Shown one piece after another: positions 1 to 10,180 of a DNA stretch of 64,000 bases. A program made the translations under genes and the position numbers. Every line of letters starts with the position of its first letter. The stretch's first letter is position 1. The DNA is from Mycobacterium sp. (GTDB lineage Bacteria; Actinomycetota; Actinomycetes; Mycobacteriales; Mycobacteriaceae), in the NCBI RefSeq assembly GCF_029961025.1, contig NZ_JASBVP010000002.1, positions 62,001-126,000 of the forward strand. The letters run 5' to 3'. The notes under the pieces were generated by a model, which was not told where the DNA came from, ran no database searches, and was given only the letters and a program-made list of their open reading frames with translations.

Positions 1-214
1 TTTCGATGTCCTCGGGGTCCACGACTTTGGGGTCGATCTTCACGGCCACCACCTCGCCGTTGCCCTTCGCCGTGACCCGCACCAGACCCCCGCCGGCTTG
101 CCCGTGTATCTCGGTGTCGGCGAGCTGCTGCTGGGCTTCGATCAGCCGTTGCTGCATCTGTTTCGCCTGGGCGAGCAACGCCGACATATCCGGCGGTTGG
201 CCTCCGGGTTGCAT
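1..214 (-). CDS. ybaB: YbaB/EbfC nucleoid-associated protein (3' end cut by window edge)
   Basis: The minus-strand frame begins at an ATG at 214 and runs off the left edge after 71 codons. The protein opens [20 protein letters not shown] and has the Gln/Lys-rich helix ([15 protein letters not shown]) followed by a beta-strand segment ([17 protein letters not shown]) that is typical of the YbaB/EbfC family. Family members are small homodimeric proteins that bind DNA and associate with the nucleoid. Its position upstream of and divergent from ami1, and near dnaX, matches the mycobacterial order (Rv3716c). In many bacteria ybaB sits in the dnaX-recR operon. Only the N-terminal two thirds is visible. 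Confidence 0.9.
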   Translation of the reverse strand, partial: MQPGGQPPDMSALLAQAKQMQQRLIEAQQQLADTEIHGQAGGGLVRVTAKGNGEVVAVKIDPKVVDPEDIE

Positions 215-312
215 GACGGTCCCCTTGCATTGTGGTCTCGACTTGGTGTCGCCTGCGGTTCTCGCGCGGTTCGAAGCATTCAGCGTAGCCGCCGTCGCGC
301 TACGGTAACCCA

Positions 313-1074
313 ATGCACGCGCCCGTTTGCCTCCGTGTCGGGGTGGCGATGGCCGCCGGTGTGCTTGTCGGCGCCTCGATGCCGGGCATGCCCATGGCGG
401 CCGGGGTTCCCGCGAACGTCGCCGGCATGATCGTGTTCCTCGACCCCGGGCACAACGGCGCCAACGACGCGTCCATCACCCGCCAGGTGCCCACCGGTCG
501 CGGCGGCACCAAGGACTGTCAGGCCAGCGGAACGGCGACCAGCGACGGCTATCCGGAGCACACCTTCGCCTGGGACACCACGCTGCTGGTCCGGTCCGAG
601 TTGAACGCGCTGGGGGCTCGAACCGCCATGTCGCGCGGCGACGACACCTCGGTGGGTCCCTGCGTCGACGAGCGGGCCGCCATGGCCAACGCGGTGCACC
701 CCAACGCGATCGTGTCCCTCCACGCCGACGGCGGCCCGCCGACCGGGCGAGGCTTCCACGTCAACTATTCGGCTCCCCCGCTCAACCCGGTCCAGGCCGG
801 CCCGTCGGTGCAGTTCGCGCGGATCATGCGTGACCAACTGGCGGCCTCGGGTATTCCCCCCGCCAATTACATCGGCCAAAACGGGCTGTACGGGCGATCC
901 GACCTAGCCGGACTCAACCTGGCGCAGTATCCGGCGATCCTGGTCGAATTGGGCAACATGAAAAACCCCGCCGATTCGGCGCTGATGGAGACCCCCACGG
1001 GTCGGCAGAAATACGCCGACGCCGTGGTCCGTGGCATCGTGGCCTTCCTGGGCACGCAACCACAGGCCCGGTAG
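313..1074 (+). CDS. ami1: N-acetylmuramoyl-L-alanine amidase (Ami1-type, amidase_3 fold)
   Basis: The 253-residue exported peptidoglycan amidase cleaves the bond between MurNAc and L-Ala of the stem peptide. The N-terminus (about 30 residues, Ala/Val/Gly rich, ending near MPMAAG) is a signal peptide. Zinc-site motifs of the amidase_3 family are visible: DPGHNG early in the mature protein, EHTF (Glu ligand region), SLHADG (His ligand) and the late VELGNM segment with the catalytic Glu. The length and motifs match mycobacterial Rv3717, which acts in septum splitting and wall recycling. The gene starts 98 bp from the divergent ybaB start, so the two share an intergenic promoter region. The first ATG is used; a start further downstream would still leave a signal peptide. 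Confidence 0.95.
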   Translation: MHAPVCLRVGVAMAAGVLVGASMPGMPMAAGVPANVAGMIVFLDPGHNGANDASITRQVPTGRGGTKDCQASGTATSDGYPEHTFAWDTTLLVRSELNALGARTAMSRGDDTSVGPCVDERAAMANAVHPNAIVSLHADGGPPTGRGFHVNYSAPPLNPVQAGPSVQFARIMRDQLAASGIPPANYIGQNGLYGRSDLAGLNLAQYPAILVELGNMKNPADSALMETPTGRQKYADAVVRGIVAFLGTQPQAR

Positions 1075-1145
1075 GGCCCACACTTCGACCGGCCCAACCC
1101 GCCCACCGGTGCGCCCAGGCGGATCCCAAAACCGCCGGCAAAACA

Positions 1146-1592
1146 CTAGGGTTCCGAGCGTTCGAGTTCTTTTTTCAGGTTGGCCAGCACCTCGGCCTGG
1201 ATCTTCTTCAGGCCCAACGGCGCAAAGGTCCTTTCGAAGAAACCCTTGACACCGCCCGCGCCCGTCCACGAGGTCTTCACGGTAACGCTGCATCCGGTTC
1301 CGGCCGGAGCCACCGTCCAGTTGGTGACCATGGAGGAGTTCGCGTCCTTCTCGATCACGGTGTGCCCGGCGACGTCGACGCTGGCCTGCACGTCACGGAC
1401 ACGTGATTTGGTGGCCTGCAGCTTCCATGTGGCAACCGTGCCCTGCCCCTTGCCGCCCCGCACCACCTGGTACTCGCTGAAGTGCCGCGAGAGGATCTTC
1501 GGGCGAACGGTTTGATAGTCGGCAAGGGCGTCAAGGACCCTCGCCGGCTGCGCGTTGATCACAACGGTGCTGGCTGCGCTGATCTGTCCCAT
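1146..1592 (-). CDS. SRPBCC (polyketide cyclase/START-like) family protein
   Basis: The 148-residue protein has the SRPBCC helix-grip fold pattern: an N-terminal strand (STVVINAQPARVLDALADY), a central beta sheet (GTVATWKL, HTVIEKDANSSMVTNWTV) and a C-terminal amphipathic helix (LGLKKIQAEVLANLKKELE). Such proteins bind hydrophobic ligands, and no enzymatic residues can be assigned. The ATG at 1592 (MGQISAAS) is preferred to an upstream in-frame ATG at 1646 because the fold begins right after it and the length equals that of mycobacterial Rv3718c. It is convergent with ami1 and divergent from the FAD oxidoreductase gene. Confidence 0.85.
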   Translation of the reverse strand: MGQISAASTVVINAQPARVLDALADYQTVRPKILSRHFSEYQVVRGGKGQGTVATWKLQATKSRVRDVQASVDVAGHTVIEKDANSSMVTNWTVAPAGTGCSVTVKTSWTGAGGVKGFFERTFAPLGLKKIQAEVLANLKKELERSEP

Positions 1593-1663
1593 GCGGCAAG
1601 ACTCCTCTGTCACGGTGGTGGCGCTCCGGATGTCGGCGTCGTGCACGCGCCGCCCCTGGGGAC

Positions 1664-1669
1664 TAGGGT
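1664..1669 (+). promoter_or_regulatory. candidate -10 box (TAGGGT) for leaderless transcription of the FAD oxidoreductase
   Basis: TAGGGT fits the mycobacterial TANNNT -10 consensus and ends 7 bases before the ATG at 1677. No Shine-Dalgarno sequence lies between them. This spacing would place the transcript start at or next to the start codon, as in leaderless mRNAs, which are common in mycobacteria. This is inference from spacing only. Confidence 0.35.
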
Positions 1670-1676
1670 ATATGTG

Positions 1677-3053
1677 ATGCCCGATGCAGCAGGCGGATCA
1701 GCGGCGTATGCGGCGGGCGTCGAGCGGTTGTTGGCGAGCTATCGTGCCATCCCCGCAACGGCGTCCGTCCGGCTTGCCAAGCCCACTTCGAACCTGTTTC
1801 GCACCCGGGTTAAACGCGACGCCCCGGGTCTGGACACCTCGGGTCTGACCGGCGTCATCGCCATCGATCCCGAGGCCCGAACGGCCGATGTGGCCGGGAT
1901 GTGCAGCTACGAAAAGCTGGTGGCCGCGACCCTGCCCTACGGAATGTCGCCGCTGGTGGTGCCGCAGTTGAAGACCATCACCCTCGGCGGTGCGGTCACC
2001 GGGCTGGGTATCGAGTCGGCATCGTTCCGCAACGGTCTGCCACACGAATCCGTGTTGGAGATGGACATTCTCACCGGGGCCGGCGAACTGCTCACGGTAT
2101 CTCCCCGCCAGCATGCCGACCTTTACCGTGCTTTCCCGAATTCCTATGGAACACTGGGCTATTCAACTAGGCTGCGGATTGAGCTGGAGGACGTCACGCC
2201 GTTCGTCGCGCTGCGGCACGTCCGGTTCCACTCGCTCGCCGAGATGGTCGCGACAATGGACCGGATCGTCGACACCAAGGGTTTCGACGGCGTTCCCGTG
2301 GACTACCTCGACGGGGTGGTGTTCAGCGCCGGTGAAAGCTATCTGTGCGTCGGTGTGCGGACCACCACCCCCGGCCCGGTCAGCGACTACACCGGGCAAA
2401 ACATTTACTACCGGTCGATTCAACATGACGCCGGCGTCAAAGAAGACCGGTTGACGATTCACGACTACTTCTGGCGCTGGGACACCGACTGGTTTTGGTG
2501 CTCGCGTGCGTTCGGCGCCCAGAACCCGCGGGTGCGCCGGCTCTGGCCGCGGCGCTACCGGCGCAGCAGCGTCTACTGGAAGCTGGTGGCCCTAGACCGG
2601 CGCCTCGGGATCGCCGACCGCATCGAGAAGCGCCGGGGTCGCCCGCCGCGCGAACGCGTGGTGCAAGACGTCGAGGTGCCGATCGAGCGCTGCGCCGAGT
2701 TCCTCAAGTGGTTCTTAGACACCGTGCCCATCACACCGATCTGGCTGTGCCCGCTGCGGCTGCGCGATCGTGACGGCTGGCCGTTGTACCCGATCCGGCC
2801 CGACCGCACCTACGTCAACATCGGGTTCTGGTCCTCGGTTCCCGCGGGAGCGACCGAGGGTGCGACAAACCGGTTGATCGAGGCGAAGGTCGGCGAACTC
2901 GACGGTCACAAGTCGTTGTACTCCGACTCCTACTACACCCGTGAGGAGTTCGACGAACTCTACGGCGGGGAAACCTACAACACCGTGAAGAAAGCCTACG
3001 ACCCGGATTCGCGTCTCCTCGATCTCTACGCAAAGGCGGTACAACGACGATGA
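1677..3053 (+). CDS. FAD-binding oxidoreductase (FAD_binding_4 / DHCR24-like)
   Basis: The 458-residue protein has a PCMH-type FAD-binding N-terminal half: IDPEARTADVAGMCSYEKLV, then KTITLGGAVTGLGIESASFR with the Gly-rich FAD loop, then the GELLTVSP segment. The C-terminal half resembles the delta-24-sterol reductase/DIMINUTO branch (YVNIGFWSS, YSDSYYTREEFDELYG). The likely role is oxidation or reduction of a lipid substrate. Its stop overlaps the start of the next gene (a cyclopropane-synthase-like methyltransferase) by ATGA, so the two are co-translated. This supports joint action on an unsaturated or methyl-branched fatty acid, as in mycobacterial Rv3719-Rv3720 and the UfaA1/UfaA2-type pairs. 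The substrate is not known. The start at 1677 is chosen by homology; an extended upstream frame without similarity is ignored. Confidence 0.88.
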   Translation: MPDAAGGSAAYAAGVERLLASYRAIPATASVRLAKPTSNLFRTRVKRDAPGLDTSGLTGVIAIDPEARTADVAGMCSYEKLVAATLPYGMSPLVVPQLKTITLGGAVTGLGIESASFRNGLPHESVLEMDILTGAGELLTVSPRQHADLYRAFPNSYGTLGYSTRLRIELEDVTPFVALRHVRFHSLAEMVATMDRIVDTKGFDGVPVDYLDGVVFSAGESYLCVGVRTTTPGPVSDYTGQNIYYRSIQHDAGVKEDRLTIHDYFWRWDTDWFWCSRAFGAQNPRVRRLWPRRYRRSSVYWKLVALDRRLGIADRIEKRRGRPPRERVVQDVEVPIERCAEFLKWFLDTVPITPIWLCPLRLRDRDGWPLYPIRPDRTYVNIGFWSSVPAGATEGATNRLIEAKVGELDGHKSLYSDSYYTREEFDELYGGETYNTVKKAYDPDSRLLDLYAKAVQRR

Positions 3054-4357
3054 CGACGATCAAGGACCCTACCCGCACCGCCGGCAAGCTCAGCCTGGCG
3101 GAGATTTTGGCGCTCTTCATGCAAGGCGGATCGCGGCCGCTGAAGTTCACCGCCTATGACGGCAGCTGCGCCGGGCCCGACGACGCCGTGCTGGGCCTGG
3201 ATCTGCTCACCCCGCGGGGGACTACCTACCTGGTCACCGCGCCCGGCGAGCTCGGTTTGGCCCGCGCCTACATCGCGGGTGACCTGGAGCCGCGCGGCGT
3301 GCACCCCGGCGACCCGTACGAGCTGTTGAAGGCACTGGCCGAAAGGCTCGAGTTCAAGCGGCCGTCGCCGCGACTGCTGGCCAGCGTCGTCCGCTCGGTC
3401 GGCCTCGAGCACCTGATGCCGATCGCACCGCCGCCCCAGGAGGCCCGGCCGCGGTGGCGGCGGATCGCCGAGGGCTTGCGGCACAGCAAGGCCCGCGACG
3501 CCGAAGCCATCCACCATCACTACGACGTCTCCAACGCCTTCTACGAAATGGTGCTCGGCCCGTCGATGACCTATACCTGCGCGGTCTACCCGCACCCGGG
3601 TGCGACGCTGGAGGAGGCCCAGGAAAACAAGCACCGGCTGATTTTCGAGAAGTTGCGCCTGCGACCCGGCGACCGGTTGCTCGACGTCGGCTGCGGCTGG
3701 GGCGGCATGGTCCGCTACGCGGCCCGCCGCGGTGTGCGGGCCGTCGGGGCCACCCTGTCGGCCGAGCAGGCCGCCTGGGCGCAAAAGGCGATTTGCGACG
3801 AAGGGCTCTCGGAGCTGGCCGAGGTCCGCCACTGCGACTACCGCGACGTCCCCGAGACCGGGTTCGACGCGGTCTCGTCGATCGGGCTGACCGAGCACGT
3901 CGGGGTGAAGAACTACCCGTCTTACTTCGGCTTCCTCAAACGCAAGTTGCGCACCGGCGGCCTGCTGCTCAATCACTGCATCACCCGCCCCGACAACAGC
4001 TCGACATTCCGGGCCGGCGGCTTCACCGATCGCTACGTTTTCCCCGATGGGGAGCTAACCGGGTCGGGGCGGATCACCACCGAAATCCAAGAAGCCGGTT
4101 TTGAGGTGCTGCACGCGGAGAACTTCCGCCACCATTACGCGATGACGTTGCGCGACTGGTGTCGCAACCTCGTCAGCCGCTGGGACGAGGCGGTCGCCGA
4201 GGTCGGTCTGCCCACCGCCAAGGTGTGGGGGCTGTACATGGCTGCGTCGCGGGTAGGCTTCGAGCGGAACACGATTCAGCTACATCACGTGCTGGCAAGC
4301 AACGTCGACAAGCACGGCCGCGATGAGTTGCCGCTGCGCCCGTGGTGGCAGCCATAG
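3050..4357 (+). CDS. cyclopropane-fatty-acid-synthase-like SAM methyltransferase
   Basis: The 435-residue class I methyltransferase is of the CFAS/Mycolic_CFAS type. Visible are the HYDVSNAFYEMVLGPSMTYTCAV block at the active-site entrance, SAM motif I LLDVGCGWGGM at about residue 210, the QAAWAQKAI region, GLTEHVG (motif with the conserved Glu that binds bicarbonate in CFAS enzymes) and HHYAMTLRDWCRNL near the C-terminus. It has an N-terminal extension of about 140 residues compared with the mycolic acid cyclases, as in E. coli Cfa and Rv3720. It overlaps the preceding FAD oxidoreductase gene by 4 bp. The pair probably methylates an unsaturated acyl chain and then reduces or oxidises it. Confidence 0.9.
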   Translation: MTTIKDPTRTAGKLSLAEILALFMQGGSRPLKFTAYDGSCAGPDDAVLGLDLLTPRGTTYLVTAPGELGLARAYIAGDLEPRGVHPGDPYELLKALAERLEFKRPSPRLLASVVRSVGLEHLMPIAPPPQEARPRWRRIAEGLRHSKARDAEAIHHHYDVSNAFYEMVLGPSMTYTCAVYPHPGATLEEAQENKHRLIFEKLRLRPGDRLLDVGCGWGGMVRYAARRGVRAVGATLSAEQAAWAQKAICDEGLSELAEVRHCDYRDVPETGFDAVSSIGLTEHVGVKNYPSYFGFLKRKLRTGGLLLNHCITRPDNSSTFRAGGFTDRYVFPDGELTGSGRITTEIQEAGFEVLHAENFRHHYAMTLRDWCRNLVSRWDEAVAEVGLPTAKVWGLYMAASRVGFERNTIQLHHVLASNVDKHGRDELPLRPWWQP

Positions 4358-4394
4358 CACACTGCGCGACGGCCGGGACTTCCCGAGGTTTCGG

Positions 4395-6149
4395 CTAGCC
4401 GTTTTCGATGCGCCTGGCACCGAGATGGTTTTGCAGTAATTCGAGCGCCACTTCCTCGGGATCGCGTTCCCTCTCCGGGGCGGTGTCTCGGCCCGCTTCG
4501 GCCAGCATGCGCTCCTCCTCGGCACGCTGAGCGGGGTCGACGGGCGCGGGTGTATCGGAAGCTCCGGTCGATGGCGCGGCCGTCTCGCACCGTACCCGCC
4601 AATCCACCCCGAGCACATCTTTGAGTGCCGCGGCAATGACGTCGGCGTTGCGTTGTTCGCTCAGCCGTCGGGCCAATGGCGCCGATTCATGGGTCAGCAC
4701 CAACGTGTTGTTCTCTACGACGCGCACGGTGGCGCCGGCCAGCATCACCTCGGTGGTGCGGCTACGCCGTCGCACCTTGTCGCGCACCGCCGGCCACATG
4801 GTTCGCACTGCAGCCGCGTCGGGTGCACCGGGGACCGCGGTCGCCGCCGGTGGCCTGCCGGGTGGCCCGTCGTTCGCCGGCGTGCCCGGTTCGGGCATCG
4901 GGACGTGGGCGGCTTCGGACGGGGTTTTGCGCGCCGGCCCGCTCGGGGTCGACCGATCCGAAGCAATGGGCGCCGGAATCGACATGTTAAGCCGGGTTTC
5001 GATCCGCTCCAGGCGCTGCAGCAGCGCCGACTCGCTGTCGCTGGCCGACGGGAGCAGCAGGCGCGCGCAGATCACCTCGAGCAGCAGACGCGGGGCCGTC
5101 GCACCGCGCATCTCACCCAGGCCGGCCTGCACCACCTCGGCGTAGCGGGTCAGCGTTGCCGGGCCGATGCGGGTCGCTTGGTCGCGCATCCGCTCTAGCA
5201 CGTCCTCGGGCGCGTCCACCACGCCCCGGGTCGCGGCATCGGGAACTGCTTGCAGCACAAGAAGATCGCGAAAGCGCTCCAACAGATCAGCGGCAAAGCG
5301 GCGGGGGTCGTGGCCGGCCTCGACCACGGATTCGACCGCCCCGAACAGCGCCGCGGCGTCCTCGGCGGCGAGCGCGTCGACGGCCTGGTCGATCAGCGCA
5401 ATGTCGGTGGCGCCCAGCAGCCCCAGCGCCCGCTGATAGGTCACCCGAACCCCATCCGGACCCGCTTCAGAACCGCCGATCAGCTGATCCAGCACCGAGA
5501 GTGTGTCGCGTGGCGAGCCGCCGCCGGCGCGGATCAACAACGGATACACCGCGTCGTCGACGATGACGCCTTCTTGGCGACAGATCCGCTCAACTAGTGC
5601 CCGCATGGTGCGCGGCGGCAAAAGCCGAAACGGATAGTGGTGGGTGCGCGAGCGAATGGTCGGCAGCACCTTCTCCGGTTCGGTGGTGGCGAATACGAAG
5701 ATGAGGTGTTCGGGCGGTTCCTCCACGATGGTGAGCAGTGCGTTATATCCCGCGGTGGTCACCATGTGCGCTTCATCGATGATGAACACCCGGTAGCGCG
5801 ACTGCGCGGGCGCGTAGAACGCGCGGTCCCGCAGCTCGCGGGTGTCGTCCACGCCGCCATGGCTGGCCGCATCGAGCTCGACGACGTCGATGTTGCCGGG
5901 TCCGTTGGGCGCCAGCGCCACACAGGACTCACAAACCCCGCACGGGGTGGGCGTCGGTCCCTGCGCACAGTTCAACGAGCGGGCCAGGATGCGCGCCGAC
6001 GACGTCTTCCCGCAACCCCGCGGCCCGGAGAACAGGTAAGCGTGGTTAATCCGCCCCGCGGCTATCGCGGTGGACAGCGGCTCGGTGACGTGCTCTTGCC
6101 CCACCACCTCGGCGAAGGTTGCCGGCCGGTATTTGCGGTAAAGGGCCAT
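4395..6149 (-). CDS. dnaX: DNA polymerase III subunit tau/gamma
   Basis: The clamp-loader ATPase has 584 residues. The N-terminus MALYRKYRPATFAEVVGQEHV, Walker A (SGPRGCGKTSSARIL, residues about 43-57), four zinc-binding Cys (residues about 62-85: CAQ, CGVCESC), Walker B with DEAH (VFIIDEAHM) and the SRC-like sensor (TTEPEKVLPTIRSRTHHYPF) are all present. The Pro/Ala-rich linker and C-terminal tau region (from about residue 390) contact other replisome parts. The start ATG at 6149 is unambiguous. The aspartate aminotransferase gene ends 6 bp upstream, so the two are probably co-transcribed. I see no slippery sequence with strong evidence for a gamma frameshift. Confidence 0.97.
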   Translation of the reverse strand: MALYRKYRPATFAEVVGQEHVTEPLSTAIAAGRINHAYLFSGPRGCGKTSSARILARSLNCAQGPTPTPCGVCESCVALAPNGPGNIDVVELDAASHGGVDDTRELRDRAFYAPAQSRYRVFIIDEAHMVTTAGYNALLTIVEEPPEHLIFVFATTEPEKVLPTIRSRTHHYPFRLLPPRTMRALVERICRQEGVIVDDAVYPLLIRAGGGSPRDTLSVLDQLIGGSEAGPDGVRVTYQRALGLLGATDIALIDQAVDALAAEDAAALFGAVESVVEAGHDPRRFAADLLERFRDLLVLQAVPDAATRGVVDAPEDVLERMRDQATRIGPATLTRYAEVVQAGLGEMRGATAPRLLLEVICARLLLPSASDSESALLQRLERIETRLNMSIPAPIASDRSTPSGPARKTPSEAAHVPMPEPGTPANDGPPGRPPAATAVPGAPDAAAVRTMWPAVRDKVRRRSRTTEVMLAGATVRVVENNTLVLTHESAPLARRLSEQRNADVIAAALKDVLGVDWRVRCETAAPSTGASDTPAPVDPAQRAEEERMLAEAGRDTAPERERDPEEVALELLQNHLGARRIENG

Positions 6150-6155
6150 GGTCGG

Positions 6156-7502
<1,347 letters not shown>

Positions 7503-7554
7503 TTAGAAGGCGTATCAAGAAGTACCGGGTCCGGCCCGCCAGGGGCCGCCGACT

Positions 7555-7647
7555 TGGGGGACCCCGCGCACCCGCCAGAGCCCGTTGACCCTTGCTGCCT
7601 TCCGGCCCTGGGGGAGTTCACAGGATGGACGCCGCACGGGGTCCATC
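7555..7647 (-). ncRNA. ffs: signal recognition particle 4.5S RNA
   Basis: On the minus strand the conserved SRP domain IV core is visible: CCAGGGCCGGAAGGCAGC, with a GGAA tetraloop and the asymmetric loop sequence AGCAAGG opposite. The outer ends pair: GGACCCCG near the 5' end with CGGGGTCC near the 3' end. The RNA binds Ffh and targets membrane proteins co-translationally. It lies between the aminotransferase gene and tRNA-Ser, as in other mycobacteria. The exact termini are estimated from the pairing of the outer helix. Confidence 0.88.
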
Positions 7648-7713
7648 GCGAGTGTAGTACCCGGGCGGGAGTGATCGGCGCCGGCCAGATGAGGCTCGGC
7701 TACCATGGCCGAC

Positions 7714-7799
7714 GGAGGATTCGCCTAGTGGCCTATGGCGCTCGCCTGGAACGCGGGTTGGGTTAATAGCCCTCGCGGGTTCAAATCCCGCATCCTCCG
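7714..7799 (+). tRNA. tRNA-Ser (anticodon GGA)
   Basis: The acceptor arms GGAGGAT (7714-7720) and ATCCTCC (7792-7798) pair, followed by discriminator G. The anticodon stem CTCGC/GCGGG encloses the loop CTGGAAC, giving anticodon GGA. A long variable arm (class II) and the T-arm GCGGGTTCAAATCCCGC are present. CCA is not encoded. Confidence 0.95.
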
Positions 7800-7875
7800 C
7801 GCTCGGTCCGAGGTGCGACCAGACGTGGTGGTCGGGCCTTTAGGCCAACGTGAGCCCACCAGCATGAGGAGGGTT

Positions 7876-8781
7876 ATGGGGCGCACCGTCGCCATGCTGT
7901 GGCACGCGTTGTTTTCCGTTGCCGCCGGCGTTCTCTACTTCTTTTTCGTGTTGCCGCGCTGGCCTGAGCTGATGGGCGACACGACGCACGCCCTGGGCAC
8001 GGCGCTTCGGATCGTCGTGGGCGCGCTGATCGGACTGGCCGCGTTGCCGGTGGTGTTCACGCTGTTACGCACCCGCAAACCCGAGGCCGGCACCCCGCAG
8101 CTGGTCCTTTCTTTACGGATCGGATCGATCGCGGCCCACACGCTGGCCGGGGTGCTGATCGTCGGCACCGCGATCAGCGAGATCTGGCTCAGCCTCAACG
8201 CCGCCGGGCCGTGGTTGTTCGGGATCTACGGGGCCGCAGCTGCGGTTGCGATCCTCGCGATTTTCGCGTTCTACCTGTCGTTCGTTGCCGAACTGCCACC
8301 ACCGTCGCCGAAACCGGCCAAGCCGCAGAGGGAACCCATACTCCGGCGTCTGCGCCGCAAGAGGGACCGCAAGAAAGGGCCGGAGACCGCCGAGGTCGAG
8401 GTCAGCGAGGCCGAGACCGTCGAGGCTGAAACCGTCGAGGCCCAGACCGTCGAGGCCGAGGTCAGCGAGGCCGAGACCGTCGAGGCCCAGACCGTCGAGG
8501 CCGACGAGGCCCAGGTCAGCGAGGCCGACGAAGCAGTAGACGTCGGGACGGGTGCCGAAGCAGGCGGGCCACCGGACCCGTCGGCACAGCCTGCGCCAAC
8601 CGCTCCCGCCTCCGGGCCCGAATCGGGTACCGAAGAACCGCCGGCGGCTGAGGATGCCCTCACCACCGAAGCGCCCCGGGGGAGGTTGCGCAACCGGCGG
8701 CCGAGGGGTAAGTCGTCGATGCGACCCCGCCGAGGCCGCCCCCGCGGCGGGGTCGCGGTCGAAGACGCGGTCGACGACTAA
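7876..8781 (+). CDS. membrane protein with acidic repeat tail (Rv3723-like)
   Basis: The 301-residue protein has four predicted membrane helices in the first about 140 residues (AMLWHALFSVAAGVLYFFFVLP; IVVGALIGLAALPVVFTLL; IAAHTLAGVLIVGTAIS; FGIYGAAAAVAILAIFAFYLSFV). A basic stretch (RRLRRKRDRKKG) follows, then an acidic low-complexity tail made of repeated ETVEA/EVSEA units and a Pro-rich end. ATG 7876 is chosen because the homologous protein starts at the same MxRTVAMLWHALF. An in-frame ATG at 7864 is possible, and AGGAGGG at 7867-7873 sits close to both. The function is unknown; the arrangement resembles mycobacterial membrane proteins with a charged cytosolic tail. Confidence 0.8.
   Translation: MGRTVAMLWHALFSVAAGVLYFFFVLPRWPELMGDTTHALGTALRIVVGALIGLAALPVVFTLLRTRKPEAGTPQLVLSLRIGSIAAHTLAGVLIVGTAISEIWLSLNAAGPWLFGIYGAAAAVAILAIFAFYLSFVAELPPPSPKPAKPQREPILRRLRRKRDRKKGPETAEVEVSEAETVEAETVEAQTVEAEVSEAETVEAQTVEADEAQVSEADEAVDVGTGAEAGGPPDPSAQPAPTAPASGPESGTEEPPAAEDALTTEAPRGRLRNRRPRGKSSMRPRRGRPRGGVAVEDAVDD
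8391..8538 (+). repeat. in-gene repeats encoding ETVEA/EVSEA units
   Basis: Short near-identical units (GAGACCGTCGAGGC and GAGGTCAGCGAGGCC types) are repeated about nine times inside the membrane-protein gene and keep the frame. They encode an acidic tail. Such repeats tend to vary in number between strains. Confidence 0.7.
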
Positions 8782-8824
8782 AAACTAAAAAGAGGGCCTA
8801 AAGGGGGCTAGGAGGCGCGGCGCA

Positions 8825-9292
8825 TCACGTCCAGCCCCACACCGACATGTCGGCCGGTGGGTAGTGCGCGCAGTTGTCGGTTTCTTTCGCGACGACGCCC
8901 TTGTTGTTGAAGAAGATCTTCATGTGGTTGGGCCAGGCCAGCCACAGCGGGTCGGCGACGGGCGCGTAAAAATGCCCGGAATAATCCCGGCGTTCTGCCG
9001 GTGACAGCGAGAAAAACCAGTGCGCCTTGTCCTGGGTCGCCTGCTGAACGTTCGGGTGATTGTTGTAGTCGATCATGTACCGCTCGTAATACACCGGGGC
9101 GAAGTCTCGGGCGGCTGCCAATATTTGTTCGGCGGTGCAGGTGGTCTCGATCATTCTCCGGGGAATGGGGAAGTCGTCGGTGGAATCGTTAGGGTCGGCC
9201 GCGGCTTTCGCGGGTAAGGCCGTCGCAGCCATCCCAAGGGTGAGCGCTGCGGCACCTGCACACAGAACCGGACTCAAACGAAATCGGCGCAT
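8825..9292 (-). CDS. small secreted protein (DUF5078-like)
   Basis: The protein has 155 residues when started at the ATG at 9292. It then opens [20 protein letters not shown] with a clean signal peptide ending at AKAAADP. The mature part ([50 protein letters not shown]) resembles mycobacterial exported proteins grouped as DUF5078. This family assignment is from memory and moderately sure. Two Cys (CTAEQ and NCAHY) could form a disulfide. An upstream in-frame extension to 9433 is less likely because it would bury the signal peptide. It is divergent from the cutinase gene. No enzymatic motif is visible. Confidence 0.75.
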   Translation of the reverse strand: MRRFRLSPVLCAGAAALTLGMAATALPAKAAADPNDSTDDFPIPRRMIETTCTAEQILAAARDFAPVYYERYMIDYNNHPNVQQATQDKAHWFFSLSPAERRDYSGHFYAPVADPLWLAWPNHMKIFFNNKGVVAKETDNCAHYPPADMSVWGWT

Positions 9293-9436
9293 AACCGTCA
9301 CTATAGGCCGTTTCATCCTGGGCGAGAACGGGACCGGTGCCTTAGGACGCCCGGCGGCGGGTGCGGTGCTCGGCAGCGGTGTCCGACCGCACCCGCCAGT
9401 TGCCGACCGAAGTGAACGATGTGTCAGCATCAAGAG

Positions 9437-10105
9437 ATGCCGATCCCCGACATCGCCCGCGTCCTGGGTGCCGCGGCCTGGACGGCGAGCGTGCTACTGG
9501 TCGCACCCGGCGATCATCCTGCCGCCGTCGCTGACCCGTGTCCGGACAGTGAAGTCGTGTTCGCTCGCGGTACCGGCGAACCCCCCGGTGTCGGACGGGT
9601 CGGCCAGGCGTTCATCGGCTCGCTTCGTGCGCAGGTTCCCGGCCTATCGCTTGGCGTCTACCCGGTCAACTACCCCGCCAGCAGCGACTACGTCAACAGC
9701 GCCTCCGCCGGCGCTAACGATGCGAGCACCTACGTCGAAAACCTGGCCGCCAAATGCCCCGCCACCAAAATGGTGCTGGGTGGCTACTCTCAGGGCGCCG
9801 GCGTCATCGATTTGGCCACCGATTCGATGCCGCCCCAGGTGGCCAATCACGTCGTTGCGGTCGCCCTCTTCGGCAATCCGCAGAGCACCTACGCCAAGTC
9901 GCTGGCGGGTGGTCAGCTGCCGACGATCAGCCCGCTCTACCGCGCTAAAACCATCGACTTGTGTGTTCCCGGTGACATGATCTGCTCCGAGGGCGGCAGC
10001 ATCGTCCCGCACCTGTTGTATGTCCCGGAGATGACCGACCAAGCGGCCGCATTCGCCGCTAGCCGGCTCCAGCCCGGCGACGATGCCGGCCGCGCGGCGG
10101 CCTGA
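9437..10105 (+). CDS. secreted cutinase-family serine esterase
   Basis: The 222-residue protein begins at ATG 9437 ([11 protein letters not shown]; an in-frame ATG at 9419 is possible), with a signal peptide to about AVADPCPD. Cutinase signatures are all present: [19 protein letters not shown] with the oxyanion region, the nucleophile elbow [11 protein letters not shown] (catalytic Ser), LCVPGDMIC with catalytic Asp, and the late IVPHLLY with catalytic His. The family hydrolyses lipid and cutin esters outside the cell. Its place after the Rv3723-like gene matches M. tuberculosis cut5 (Rv3724A/B), which is annotated there as two fragments; here the frame is unbroken. The last about 40 bases are partly duplicated just downstream. 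Confidence 0.93.
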   Translation: MPIPDIARVLGAAAWTASVLLVAPGDHPAAVADPCPDSEVVFARGTGEPPGVGRVGQAFIGSLRAQVPGLSLGVYPVNYPASSDYVNSASAGANDASTYVENLAAKCPATKMVLGGYSQGAGVIDLATDSMPPQVANHVVAVALFGNPQSTYAKSLAGGQLPTISPLYRAKTIDLCVPGDMICSEGGSIVPHLLYVPEMTDQAAAFAASRLQPGDDAGRAAA

Positions 10106-10170
10106 GGAGGAGCCGGGCCATCGGCTCCAACCCAGCGACCCCGGCGACGATGCCGGCAGCGCGGCGGCCT
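10064..10170 (+). repeat. partial duplication of the cutinase 3' end
   Basis: The segment 10064-10103, covering the last cutinase codons, is repeated imperfectly at 10122-10170. Shared runs include CCCGGCGACGATGCCGGC and GCGCGGCGGCCT. The second copy lies in the gap before the convergent lipoprotein gene and looks like a small tandem duplication that left an untranslated copy. Confidence 0.75.
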
Positions 10171-10180
10171 TCCTGCCCGT

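Noticed and set aside
3026..3976. 316-codon minus-strand frame
   Set aside because: Antisense to the cyclopropane-synthase-like gene; no family text.
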